From: UMGS755 sp045132895
GTDB taxonomy: Bacteria > Bacillota > Clostridia > UBA1381 > UBA9506
Assembly: GCA_045132895.1 (NCBI GenBank)
Contig: JBGUTC010000068.1
Location: 1-8,646, forward strand
Direction of reading: 5' to 3'
Length of the DNA: 8,646 nucleotides
The translations under genes and the position numbers were made by a program. Of this stretch, positions 1 through 6,033 are shown one piece after another. The notes beneath the pieces were generated by a model that saw only the letters and a program-made list of their open reading frames with translations, had not been told where the DNA came from and did no database searches. How positions within the stretch are numbered: position 1 is the first letter of the stretch; each line of letters begins with the position of its first letter.

Positions 1-455
1 TCGATGGCCCCGGCCTTCGTTATACTGTTTTTGTCCAAGGTTGTCCTCACCGTTGCCCTGGTTGCCATAACCCGAACACCCACGATTTTGACGGTGGGAC
101 AACCTATGAAATTGAAAAGTTGATTGCTGATATCAATGAGCAGAAGCTGATTACCGGTGTCACCTTTTCCGGTGGTGAGCCATTCTGTCAGGCAAAAGCT
201 CTATGTCAGGTCTGGGATAGCGTATCAGAAGGGCGCGATCTGATCGTTTACACAGGCTATACCTTTGAGCAGATTCTGGAGGAAGAAGATCCGGATAAAA
301 TTGCGTTGTTGTCCCGTGCACGTTATCTGATTGACGGTCCTTATATAGCAGCGCAACGGGATTTGACCCTAACATTCAGGGGCAGTCGCAATCAGCGGAT
401 TATCAACGTTTTTGAGTCTGTCCGTCAGCAGAAAGCTGTAACACTTGACTGGTAA
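1..455 (+). CDS. nrdG: Anaerobic ribonucleoside-triphosphate reductase activating protein, 5'-truncated by window edge
   Basis: A radical-SAM activase. It uses a [4Fe-4S] cluster and S-adenosylmethionine to place the glycyl radical on the class III ribonucleotide reductase NrdD, allowing dNTP synthesis without oxygen. The frame is open from base 3 to the TAA at 453-455, giving 150 visible residues; the family is usually about 155-175, so only the N-terminal 10-20 residues are missing. The visible part opens with DGPGLRYTVFVQGC. The cluster motif C-x3-C-x2-C has its cysteines at bases 42-44, 54-56 and 63-65, the spacing typical of radical-SAM enzymes. The SAM-binding GGE (in TFSGGEPF) lies at 171-179. 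A TTG at 120 is in frame but cannot be the start, because it would remove the cluster motif. nrdD is expected just upstream, outside the window. An HD-domain gene follows after 20 bases and is probably co-transcribed. Frame and motifs are seen; function is from the family. Confidence 0.93.
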   Translation, partial: DGPGLRYTVFVQGCPHRCPGCHNPNTHDFDGGTTYEIEKLIADINEQKLITGVTFSGGEPFCQAKALCQVWDSVSEGRDLIVYTGYTFEQILEEEDPDKIALLSRARYLIDGPYIAAQRDLTLTFRGSRNQRIINVFESVRQQKAVTLDW

Positions 456-475
456 AGAAGAAAAGAGGGATTTTC

Positions 476-1054
476 TTGAGTTATAAGCAGGAGTTCATGG
501 ATTTATATACAAGTTATATTCATCGCGAAGGTGCAGATAAGTTGCTTGAGTATCTGCAATCCCCCGGGAGTGATTTCTTTACGGCACCTGCCAGCACCCG
601 GTTTCACGGGTCATATCAGGGCGGTTTGGTGGAGCATAGCCTGAATGTATACCATTGTTTAAGGGATTATCTTTCTCGCCCGCGTGTACAGGAACTTTAC
701 AAACTTTGCCCCAGCGAGGAGACGGTTGCTATTGTGTCTTTGCTTCATGATGTTTGCAAAATCAATTGCTATCATGAGGGGACGCGAAACGTCAAAGGTC
801 CCGACGGCAAGTGGCAGACTGTCCCGACCTATGATTTTCAGGACGACATGCCTTACGGTCACGGTGAAAAATCTGTATATATCATCAGCGGTTTTATGCG
901 CCTGACCCGTGAAGAGGCGTTTGCCATCCGGTACCATATGGGTTTTTCGGAAGATGAAAGCAAACGTAACGTGGGACGTAGTTTTGAATTGTACCCCTTA
1001 GGTTTTGCAGTTCATACCGCAGATATGGAAGCAACCTATTTCTTAGAAAAATAA
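476..1054 (+). CDS. HD-domain metal-dependent phosphohydrolase, function unknown
   Basis: A 192-residue soluble protein with a complete HD metal-binding set: H54 (in GGLVEHSLNVY), H91-D92 (in SLLHDVCKI), H129 (in YGHGEKS), H154 (in IRYHMGF), and H180/D183 (in AVHTADMEA). This pattern is that of HD-superfamily phosphohydrolases, and the GGLxEHS opening resembles the HD part of YhaM-type 3'-5' exoribonucleases. The OB-fold nucleic-acid domain of YhaM is absent, so RNase activity cannot be assumed. The start is TTG at 476, chosen because an AGAGGGA ribosome site lies at 464-470, five bases ahead; no in-frame ATG has a comparable site. There is no signal peptide or membrane segment. The gene sits 20 bases after nrdG and ends at a strong terminator, so it is likely the last gene of an nrd operon. 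A nucleotide substrate is a guess from context only. Confidence 0.82.
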   Translation: MSYKQEFMDLYTSYIHREGADKLLEYLQSPGSDFFTAPASTRFHGSYQGGLVEHSLNVYHCLRDYLSRPRVQELYKLCPSEETVAIVSLLHDVCKINCYHEGTRNVKGPDGKWQTVPTYDFQDDMPYGHGEKSVYIISGFMRLTREEAFAIRYHMGFSEDESKRNVGRSFELYPLGFAVHTADMEATYFLEK

Positions 1055-1093
1055 GAAAAACACCGATTCAATTCTGAATCGGTGTTTTTCTTT
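1055..1093. terminator. Strong bidirectional intrinsic terminator
   Basis: A perfect 16-bp inverted repeat (1055-1070 with 1075-1090) with the tetraloop ATTC begins directly after the TAA of the HD gene. The outer part of the stem is an A-run on one side and a T-run on the other, so transcripts from either strand end in a U-tract. On the plus strand it closes the nrdG-HD operon. On the minus strand it lies two bases beyond the encoded CCA of the tRNA-Gly gene and would end that transcript too. Confidence 0.92.
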
Positions 1094-1167
1094 GGAGCGG
1101 GAAACGAGATTCGAACTCGCAACGTTCACCTTGGGAAGGTGACGCTCTACCGTTGAGCCATTCCCGC
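1093..1167 (-). tRNA. tRNA-Gly (anticodon CCC), CCA encoded
   Basis: Read on the minus strand, the 75 bases fold as a complete cloverleaf. The acceptor stem GCGGGAA pairs with TTCCCGC. The D-stem is GCTC/GAGC with the loop AACGGTA. The anticodon stem TCACC/GGTGA holds the loop TTCCCAA, which gives anticodon CCC for codon GGG. The T-arm is GCGAG-TTCGAAT-CTCGT, with one G-U pair closing the T-stem. The discriminator base is T and the 3' CCA is encoded (1093-1095). The gene is a single transcription unit with its own promoter upstream and a shared terminator downstream. CCC is the glycine isoacceptor that many low-GC genomes dispense with, because tRNA-Gly(UCC) can also read GGG; whether UCC and GCC isoacceptors exist elsewhere cannot be seen here. 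Confidence 0.97.
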
Positions 1168-1180
1168 ACGTCTGCATCAT

Positions 1181-1209
1181 ATTGTAACACGAACAACGCG
1201 CTTTGTCAA
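1181..1209 (-). promoter_or_regulatory. Sigma-A-type promoter for tRNA-Gly
   Basis: On the minus strand there is a consensus -35 TTGACA (1204-1209), a 17-base spacer and a -10 TACAAT (1181-1186, five of six consensus bases). The tRNA 5' end at 1167 is 13 bases past the -10, which leaves a leader of about 7 bases for RNase P to remove. The promoter lies between the ABC-operon terminator and the tRNA, so the tRNA is transcribed independently. Confidence 0.88.
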
Positions 1210-1227
1210 GGGCACATACGTATCCAT

Positions 1228-1263
1228 AAAAAAAGACTGTAACATCACGTTACAGTCTTTTTT
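1228..1263 (-). terminator. Intrinsic terminator of the amino-acid ABC operon
   Basis: A perfect 15-bp inverted repeat (1229-1243 with 1249-1263) with the 5-base loop ATCAC lies just after the ATPase stop codon (1266-1268). On the minus strand the stem ends in a run of seven T (1228-1234). It insulates the downstream tRNA-Gly promoter from operon read-through. The arms are symmetric, with an A-run and a T-run, so it could also stop plus-strand transcripts. Confidence 0.92.
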
Positions 1264-1265
1264 GA

Positions 1266-2012
1266 TTATAATACTTTGCTTAAAAATGACTTTGTTCTTG
1301 GGTTCTGCGGGTTATCAAAGATTTGTTCCGGCGTACCTTCCTCAATGACAAGACCTTCATCCATAAACAGAACGCGGGTTGCAACCTCACGGGCAAAGCC
1401 CATTTCGTGGGTAACCACGGCCATTGTCATGCCGCTTTCAGCCAGTTCTTTCATAACGTCCAAAACTTCGCCAACCATTTCCGGGTCGAGAGCTGAAGTC
1501 GGCTCGTCAAAGAGCATCACTTCCGGCTCCATGCACAGTGCACGGACAATGGCAACACGCTGTTTCTGACCACCGGATAACTGAGACGGATATGCGTCCG
1601 CTCTGTCAGCCAGTCCGACAACATTTAATAATTCCCGGGCCTTAGCTTCAGCTTCCTCCTGGGTCTTCTTTAAAAGTTTCATCGGCGCAATGGTCATATT
1701 CCGCAGTACGGTCATATGAGGGAATAAATTAAAGTGCTGGAACACCATGCCCATTTTCCGGCGGAATAAATTCACGTCCAGTTTGGGATTCGTGATATCA
1801 ACATCGTTAAAGAAAATTTTACCGTCAGTCGGAACCTCAAGCAGATTCAAAGAACGGAGCAGGGTAGATTTACCGGATCCGGAAGGACCAATGATAACAA
1901 CAACCTCTCCCTTTTTAATATCAACAGAAACTCCGTCTAATGCGCGGATGCTGCCGCCTCTGTAATGCTTATGTAAGTCCTCGGTTCTAATGATTACATG
2001 ATTATCGCTCAC
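1266..2012 (-). CDS. Polar amino-acid ABC transporter ATP-binding protein (probably arginine)
   Basis: A 248-residue ATPase that drives amino-acid import, of the GlnQ/HisP/ArtR family. Visible motifs, numbered from the chosen start: Walker A GPSGSGKST (42-50), Q-loop Q92 (MVFQHFNLFPH), signature LSGGQ (145-149), Walker B VMLFDE (165-170), D-loop SALD (173-176) and switch H202 (VVTHEMGFA). Length and motif spacing are normal. The frame is open to a GTG at 2039, but I chose the GTG at 2012: an AAAGGAGG site (2023-2030) sits 10 bases ahead of it, and the next residues MSDNHVIIRTEDLHKHY align with usual family N-termini. With this start the gene overlaps the permease end by 11 bases, implying translational coupling. 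It is the last gene of the operon and precedes a strong terminator. The substrate is inferred from the operon promoter, not from this protein. Confidence 0.95.
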   Translation of the reverse strand: MSDNHVIIRTEDLHKHYRGGSIRALDGVSVDIKKGEVVVIIGPSGSGKSTLLRSLNLLEVPTDGKIFFNDVDITNPKLDVNLFRRKMGMVFQHFNLFPHMTVLRNMTIAPMKLLKKTQEEAEAKARELLNVVGLADRADAYPSQLSGGQKQRVAIVRALCMEPEVMLFDEPTSALDPEMVGEVLDVMKELAESGMTMAVVTHEMGFAREVATRVLFMDEGLVIEEGTPEQIFDNPQNPRTKSFLSKVL

Positions 2013-2697
2013 TCTTGCGCAGCCTCCTTTCGAATACACTCAGAAGTTTCGATAAACCAATAACCAGAACCAGGTAAACGATAGCTGTTACCATAATGGG
2101 GTTAATCTGGTCATAAGTCGTATTTTTAATTTGGTTTGCTGCCTTGGTGATATCCACAACAGCGACATAACCGGCAACGGATGTTTCCTTTAACAGAGCG
2201 ATCATTTCATTACCGATTGCAGGCAGAATGTTTTTCAAAGCCTGAGGCAGAATGATATACTGCATGGTTCTGAGTTTTGAAAAACCTAAAGCACGGCCGG
2301 CTTCCATCTGTCCGGAATCGACTGCCATAATACCGGAACGAATCGTTTCGGCAACATAAGCACCGGAGTTGACACCGAAGGTGATAATCGCAACGACTGT
2401 GCCGTCCTTTGCAGACACAAAGATAATAAAGAAAGCGATCAGAAGCTGAACAACAACAGGTGTTCCGCGGATGACCGTTAAATAGACATTGCAAATCATG
2501 TCTAAAATTTTCAGTTTCTTGTTTCCGTCAGCAAACACCTTAATAACAGCAACGATCGTACCGATGATGACACCGATTATCAGCGCACCAAAGGTAATAA
2601 TCAGGGTTTTTTCAAAACCGTGAATCAGGGTCATGTACCGAGCGTCTACAACAAAGGTGTTATATAACGTATCAAGCCATTTGTTAAACCATTCCAT
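2002..2697 (-). CDS. Polar amino-acid ABC transporter permease (HisMQ family)
   Basis: A 231-residue inner-membrane permease of the HisMQ/ArtQ type. Hydrophobic segments lie near residues 30-54, 72-95, 99-118, 160-182 and 200-219. The family motif VIRGTPVVVQL is at about 75-85. The EAA loop, which couples to the ATPase, is visible as MEAGRALGFSKLRTMQYIIL at about 131-150, followed by PQALKNILPAIGNE. Only one permease gene is present, so the transporter should work as a permease homodimer with two ATPases. The ATG at 2697 has a modest GAAAGG site 11 bases ahead and is the first methionine in the frame. A terminator-like hairpin lies between this gene and the binding-protein gene upstream, so its expression should be lower than that gene's. 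The stop overlaps the ATPase start. Family is certain; substrate is inferred. Confidence 0.95.
   Translation of the reverse strand: MEWFNKWLDTLYNTFVVDARYMTLIHGFEKTLIITFGALIIGVIIGTIVAVIKVFADGNKKLKILDMICNVYLTVIRGTPVVVQLLIAFFIIFVSAKDGTVVAIITFGVNSGAYVAETIRSGIMAVDSGQMEAGRALGFSKLRTMQYIILPQALKNILPAIGNEMIALLKETSVAGYVAVVDITKAANQIKNTTYDQINPIMVTAIVYLVLVIGLSKLLSVFERRLRKSER
2023..2030 (-). promoter_or_regulatory. Ribosome binding site of the ABC ATPase, inside the permease 3' end
   Basis: On the minus strand AAAGGAGG lies 10 bases before the GTG at 2012. It decides the start: the earlier in-frame GTG at 2039 would place this site inside the coding region and has nothing comparable ahead of it. The site is embedded in the last codons of the permease gene. 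Confidence 0.8.
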
Positions 2698-2727
2698 AAT
2701 ACATAAAACCTTTCAAATATACTCTTG

Positions 2728-2760
2728 AAAAAACGGTGCAGAGAAAAGCTGCACCGTTTT
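2728..2760 (-). terminator. Terminator-like hairpin inside the ABC operon
   Basis: A 12-bp perfect inverted repeat (2730-2741 with 2749-2760) with a 7-base loop lies between the binding-protein stop codon and the permease start. On the minus strand the stem is followed by a run of T (six T across 2728-2733), which is the form of an intrinsic terminator. I see no fresh promoter between it and the permease ATG, so the permease and ATPase must depend on read-through. The likely role is to set a high ratio of binding protein to membrane components and to protect the 3' end of the first cistron. Confidence 0.75.
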
Positions 2761-2785
2761 ACAAGCGTTTTTTTAAAGTAATTTC

Positions 2786-3535
2786 TTACTCAGCGTCAGC
2801 AACCAGATCGTACTTAGCGAAGATTTCAGTTAAAGTACCGTCAGCCTTCAGTTCAGCCAGAGCAGCATTGATTTTGCCAACCAGTTCGTCGTTACCCAGC
2901 TTAGTAGCGATTGCGTAGTTTTCTTTTGTCATGGGCTCGTCTAAAACAACGGTCTTGCCTTCCTGCTTAGCGGAGAGAGCTTTTGCAACAGCGTCGTCGA
3001 TAACAACAGCCTGAACTTTACCAGCAACTAAAGCAGAAACAGCTTCAGCACCGGTCTTGTAGGACTGAACTTCGTAGTTGTTATCTAAGAGGTACTGTTC
3101 GCCGGTTGTACCTTCCTGGCAGGAGATTGCTTTGCCTTCCAGGTCAGCAACAGCCTTGAATTCGCTGTCAGCCATAACGATAACAGCCTGAGATGCTACA
3201 TAGTAGTCATCAGTGAAAGCCATGTTCTTACGTCTTTCGTCATTTGCAGTAATACCGGAAAGAGCGATGTCATACTTGCCGGTAGCAGCGCCGGTTAAAG
3301 CAGCGTCAAAATCAATGTGAGTGATTTCAACTTCAACACCCATTTTTTCAGCAATTGCATCGATCATGTCAATGTCAGCACCAACGATTTCTTCGCCTTC
3401 AAAATATTCGAAGGGAGGGAATTCAGCGTTTGTTGCTACAGTCAGAACATTGCTGTTGCCGCCGGAACAAGCACCTAACATTGCAGCTGTCATGATAACA
3501 GCCAGGATCAGACTTAAAACTTTGATTTTCTTCAT
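2786..3535 (-). CDS. Extracellular amino-acid-binding lipoprotein of an ABC importer (probably arginine)
   Basis: A 249-residue family 3 solute-binding protein. The N-terminus MKKIKVLSLI begins a lipoprotein signal with lipobox LGAC, putting the lipidated cysteine at residue 23, so the mature protein is tethered to the outer face of the membrane. After a short SGGNSN linker come LTVATNAEFPPFEY and GADIDMIDAIAEKMG, the family 3 opening, then DIALSGITANDERRKNMAFT, the usual ligand-binding region. The frame stays open to 3820, but the ATG at 3535 is chosen because an AGGAGG site (3545-3550) lies 9 bases ahead and because the lipoprotein signal starts exactly there. The upstream promoter lies at 3587-3615, inside the longer frame, which excludes the longer form. 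First gene of the operon; the permease and ATPase follow. Two ARG-box-like operators in the promoter suggest arginine or another basic amino acid. Confidence 0.95.
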   Translation of the reverse strand: MKKIKVLSLILAVIMTAAMLGACSGGNSNVLTVATNAEFPPFEYFEGEEIVGADIDMIDAIAEKMGVEVEITHIDFDAALTGAATGKYDIALSGITANDERRKNMAFTDDYYVASQAVIVMADSEFKAVADLEGKAISCQEGTTGEQYLLDNNYEVQSYKTGAEAVSALVAGKVQAVVIDDAVAKALSAKQEGKTVVLDEPMTKENYAIATKLGNDELVGKINAALAELKADGTLTEIFAKYDLVADAE

Positions 3536-3578
3536 TTTTGTTTTCCTCCTAAACAATTTTCTTTGTTTTTTTTGATTA

Positions 3579-3616
3579 CATGAATAATTATACACTATAT
3601 GCAATAAAAATGCAAG
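3579..3616. promoter_or_regulatory. Tandem ARG-box-like operators (ArgR/AhrC)
   Basis: Box 1 (3579-3596) is CATGAATAATTATACACT. It agrees with the E. coli ARG-box pattern WNTGAATWWWWATTCANW at all but two positions, and with the B. subtilis AhrC consensus CATGAATAAAAATKCAAK at 14 of 18. Box 2 (3599-3616) is ATGCAATAAAAATGCAAG, identical to the AhrC consensus over its last 14 positions. The boxes are separated by 2 bp and their centres by 20 bp, close to the two-turn spacing at which an ArgR hexamer binds paired boxes. Box 1 covers the -10 and box 2 the -35 of the ABC-operon promoter, an arrangement suited to repression when arginine is plentiful. The consensus matches are seen; binding and the regulator's presence are inferred, because no argR gene is in the window. 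Confidence 0.68.
3587..3615 (-). promoter_or_regulatory. Sigma-A-type promoter of the amino-acid ABC operon
   Basis: On the minus strand there is a perfect -10 TATAAT (3587-3592), a 17-base spacer and a -35 TTGCAT (3610-3615, matching the consensus at its TTG). Transcription should begin near 3580, giving a leader of about 45 bases before the ATG at 3535. Both hexamers are covered by the ARG-box-like operators described separately. Confidence 0.8.
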
Positions 3617-3694
3617 TCTTTTTTTTCGATTTTTCAAAAAATATTTCAACTTTGTAAATTTTTTATAAAAAACCTTTTTATATCTTTCTTTTTG

Positions 3695-3703
3695 TGGTAT
3701 AAT
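3695..3703 (+). promoter_or_regulatory. Extended -10 promoter for the clpE-like gene
   Basis: TGGTATAAT carries a perfect -10 hexamer (3698-3703) preceded by the TGn extension. The -35 region is only a T-run, so recognition would rest on the extended -10. Transcription should start near 3710, about 31 bases before the ATG at 3741. I find no CtsR heptad pair and no CIRCE element between here and the divergent ABC promoter, which is notable for a Clp ATPase gene. Confidence 0.7.
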
Positions 3704-3740
3704 TGTTTCAGTATTTTTATATGAAGTGAGTTGAAGTCCC

Positions 3741-6023
3741 ATGTTATGTGTGAATTGCAAAAAAAACACGGCTGTTGTTTTTATAAAGAAGTTTGACCCA
3801 GTGAATAAAACAGAATCCACTGATGGTTACTGTCTCCAATGTGTCCGTGAACTTGGCTTGGCGCCGGTTGATGATGTCTTAAAAGAAATGGGCATTTCTC
3901 CGGATCAGGCAGAGGCTTTAAGTGACGGCATGAACGAACTGATGAGCCAGTTTGGTGGTATGGATGGAGAAGACGGGGAAGATTTTATGTCCCCCTTAAT
4001 GATGATGGGCGACCTGACCAATTTTATGGGCGGTGCCGGTGGGAATGCTTCACCTGCTGAAGGAAAAGGCGGGACCCAGACAGCAACGAAGCAAAAGAAA
4101 AAGGAAAAGAAACGTCTTTTAGATACCTATGGCACGAATCTGACGACGAAAGCGAAGAATCACCTGATTGACAGAATTATCGGCCGTGATTCGGAAATCA
4201 GTCGCGTTGTTCAGATTTTAAATCGTCGCTCGAAAAACAACCCCGTTCTGTTAGGTGAACCCGGTGTCGGTAAAACGGCTATAGCAGAGGGCTTGGCTGT
4301 TCGCATCGCTGAAAAGCAGGTGCCGGCAAAACTTTATAATAAGGAAGTTTATCTGTTAGATTTTACGGCAATTGTTGCCGGAACGCAGTTCCGTGGCCAG
4401 TTTGAAGCAAGGCTTAAAAAGATTTTGGAAGAAGCCAAAGAACTGGGTAATGTTATTTTGGTGATTGATGAACTGCATAATATTGTCGGTGCCGGTGATG
4501 CTGAGGGTGCCATGAGCGCTGCAAATATCCTGAAACCGGCTCTTGCCCGTGGCGATGTGCAGGTTTTGGGTGCGACCACTTTAAATGAATATCGGAAGCA
4601 TATTGAAAAAGATACGGCGTTAGAGCGCCGTTTCCAGCCGGTTATGGTAGAGGAACCTTCCGTTGAAGATTCTATCGGTATTTTAAAAGGAATTCGAGAT
4701 TATTACGAATCTTACCACCGCGTGAAAATTTCTGACGAAGTTATCCGTCAGGCGGTTCTCATGTCAGAACGGTATATTACGGATCGATTTTTGCCGGATA
4801 AAGCCATTGATGTTATTGATGAAGCCGGTTCAAAGGTGAATCTGCTGAATCGTGACCTGATTCAACTGACCCAACTGAAAGAGCAACTTCGTCAGGTCCA
4901 GCTGGAAAAAGATGATGCGATTTCTTCTGATTCAACAGAGGATTACCAGAAAGCGGCTGAACTGAAATCTAAGGAATGTATTTTGATCGAACAGATAAAT
5001 AATCTGGATTCTCAGGGCATTGATAAAGAACTGACGGTAGAAGATGTTGCAGCTGTCATTGAAGACTGGACGAAAATTCCGGTGAAGAGCATTACAGAGG
5101 CAGAAAGCGCTAAACTTTTAGATCTTGAGAACCGTATCCACCAGCATGTAATTGGTCAGGAAGAGGCTGTCAGCCTGATTTCCCAGGCAATCCGCCGGAA
5201 TCGTGCCCGTCTTTCCAAAGTGCGTCGTCCGGTTTCTTTTGTTTTCGTTGGTCCTACCGGTGTTGGTAAAACGGAACTGGCAAAAACTCTGGCCCGGGTT
5301 ATGTTTGACAATGAAGAAGCGATGATTCGTGTGGACATGTCTGAGTATATGGAAAAGCACACGGTTTCCAAGCTTATCGGTGCACCGCCGGGATATGTAG
5401 GTTATGATGAAGCAGGGCAGTTGACGGAAAAGGTCCGCAGAAAGCCGTATTCCATCATTTTATTGGATGAAATTGAAAAAGCACATCAGGATGTATTTAA
5501 TATTCTGTTACAGATTTTGGACGATGGTCGTGTTGCAGATAGCCACGGTCGGATTGTCAATTTTGAAAACACCATTATCATTATGACGTCCAATGCAGGC
5601 TCTGACCTGAAAAATTCCAGCTATGGATTTAACAAAACGGAGAGCGAAGCAATCCAAAGCAAGGTGCAGGCGGCAATGAAAGAAATTTTCCGCCCTGAGT
5701 TTTTAAACAGAATTGATGAAGTGGTGGTATTTAATCAACTGACTGAGGCAGAACTGACAAAGATTGTTGATTTGATGATTTTTGATTTGGCAGAAGAACT
5801 CTTTGCCCGTGACATTATTTTTGAAATCACGGCGGAAGCAAAAGCCTTTGTTTTAAAGGAAGGTTATGATCCTAAATATGGTGCACGCCCCTTACGTCGT
5901 ACCATTGAAAAACTGGTTCAGAATCCTATTGCAGAGCTCATTTTACGAGGAGAAGTCCCGCAGCATTCCAAATTGTTGGCAGATGTGGCAGAGGGGAAAA
6001 TTCAGATTCAGGTTCTTTCATAA
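3741..6023 (+). CDS. clpE: ClpE-like ATP-dependent unfoldase with N-terminal zinc finger
   Basis: A 760-residue Hsp100/Clp ATPase that unfolds proteins and feeds them to ClpP. It begins with a CxxC...CxxC zinc finger (C3, C6, C31, C34), the hallmark of ClpE, in place of the double Clp-N repeats of ClpC. Next come a Met/Gly/Asp-rich linker (about 61-110) and a lysine-rich stretch (118-125). AAA1 has Walker A GEPGVGKTA (172-180), Walker B VILVIDE (238-244) and arginine fingers R296-R297. A short charged middle domain of coiled-coil character spans about 372-425. AAA2 has Walker A GPTGVGKTE (504-512), Walker B SIILLDE (571-577), a probable ClpP-docking loop YGF (628-630) and sensor 2 GARPLRR (714-720). 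The ATG at 3741 is fixed by the zinc finger, which starts at residue 3, although the ribosome site (AAGTGAG, 3724-3730) is weak. It is transcribed away from the ABC operon. A ClpC label is possible in automated annotation; the zinc finger favours ClpE. Confidence 0.9.
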   Translation: MLCVNCKKNTAVVFIKKFDPVNKTESTDGYCLQCVRELGLAPVDDVLKEMGISPDQAEALSDGMNELMSQFGGMDGEDGEDFMSPLMMMGDLTNFMGGAGGNASPAEGKGGTQTATKQKKKEKKRLLDTYGTNLTTKAKNHLIDRIIGRDSEISRVVQILNRRSKNNPVLLGEPGVGKTAIAEGLAVRIAEKQVPAKLYNKEVYLLDFTAIVAGTQFRGQFEARLKKILEEAKELGNVILVIDELHNIVGAGDAEGAMSAANILKPALARGDVQVLGATTLNEYRKHIEKDTALERRFQPVMVEEPSVEDSIGILKGIRDYYESYHRVKISDEVIRQAVLMSERYITDRFLPDKAIDVIDEAGSKVNLLNRDLIQLTQLKEQLRQVQLEKDDAISSDSTEDYQKAAELKSKECILIEQINNLDSQGIDKELTVEDVAAVIEDWTKIPVKSITEAESAKLLDLENRIHQHVIGQEEAVSLISQAIRRNRARLSKVRRPVSFVFVGPTGVGKTELAKTLARVMFDNEEAMIRVDMSEYMEKHTVSKLIGAPPGYVGYDEAGQLTEKVRRKPYSIILLDEIEKAHQDVFNILLQILDDGRVADSHGRIVNFENTIIIMTSNAGSDLKNSSYGFNKTESEAIQSKVQAAMKEIFRPEFLNRIDEVVVFNQLTEAELTKIVDLMIFDLAEELFARDIIFEITAEAKAFVLKEGYDPKYGARPLRRTIEKLVQNPIAELILRGEVPQHSKLLADVAEGKIQIQVLS

Positions 6024-6033
6024 GCCAGACAAT

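Noticed and set aside
120..455. A short nrdG fragment starting at TTG 120, suggesting a degraded gene
   Set aside because: The same frame continues without a stop to the window edge and encodes the full CxxxCxxC cluster motif, so the gene is cut only by the window.
2013..2039. Earlier GTG start for the ABC ATPase
   Set aside because: It would translate through the AAAGGAGG ribosome site at 2023-2030, and the added residues are not part of the family.
3632..3650. TTTCAAA and TTTCAAC repeats as a possible CtsR operator upstream of clpE
   Set aside because: The repeats are 12 bases apart rather than 10 and lack the GGTCAAA core at its first positions. In such AT-rich DNA this is likely chance.
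3791..3799. TTTGACCCA inside the start of clpE as a CtsR half-site
   Set aside because: It is a single half-site within coding sequence, with no second heptad at the required spacing.
3536..3820. N-terminal extension of the binding-protein frame up to 3820
   Set aside because: It would run through the operon's own promoter and ARG boxes and overlap the start of the clpE-like gene. The extension is basic, AT-derived sequence, and the AGGAGG site and lipoprotein signal both fix the start at 3535.
4349..4579. Open frames antisense to clpE, nrdG, the HD gene and the hydrolase
   Set aside because: They lie opposite strongly conserved coding sequence, have no ribosome sites or recognisable domains, and are explained by codon bias of the real genes.
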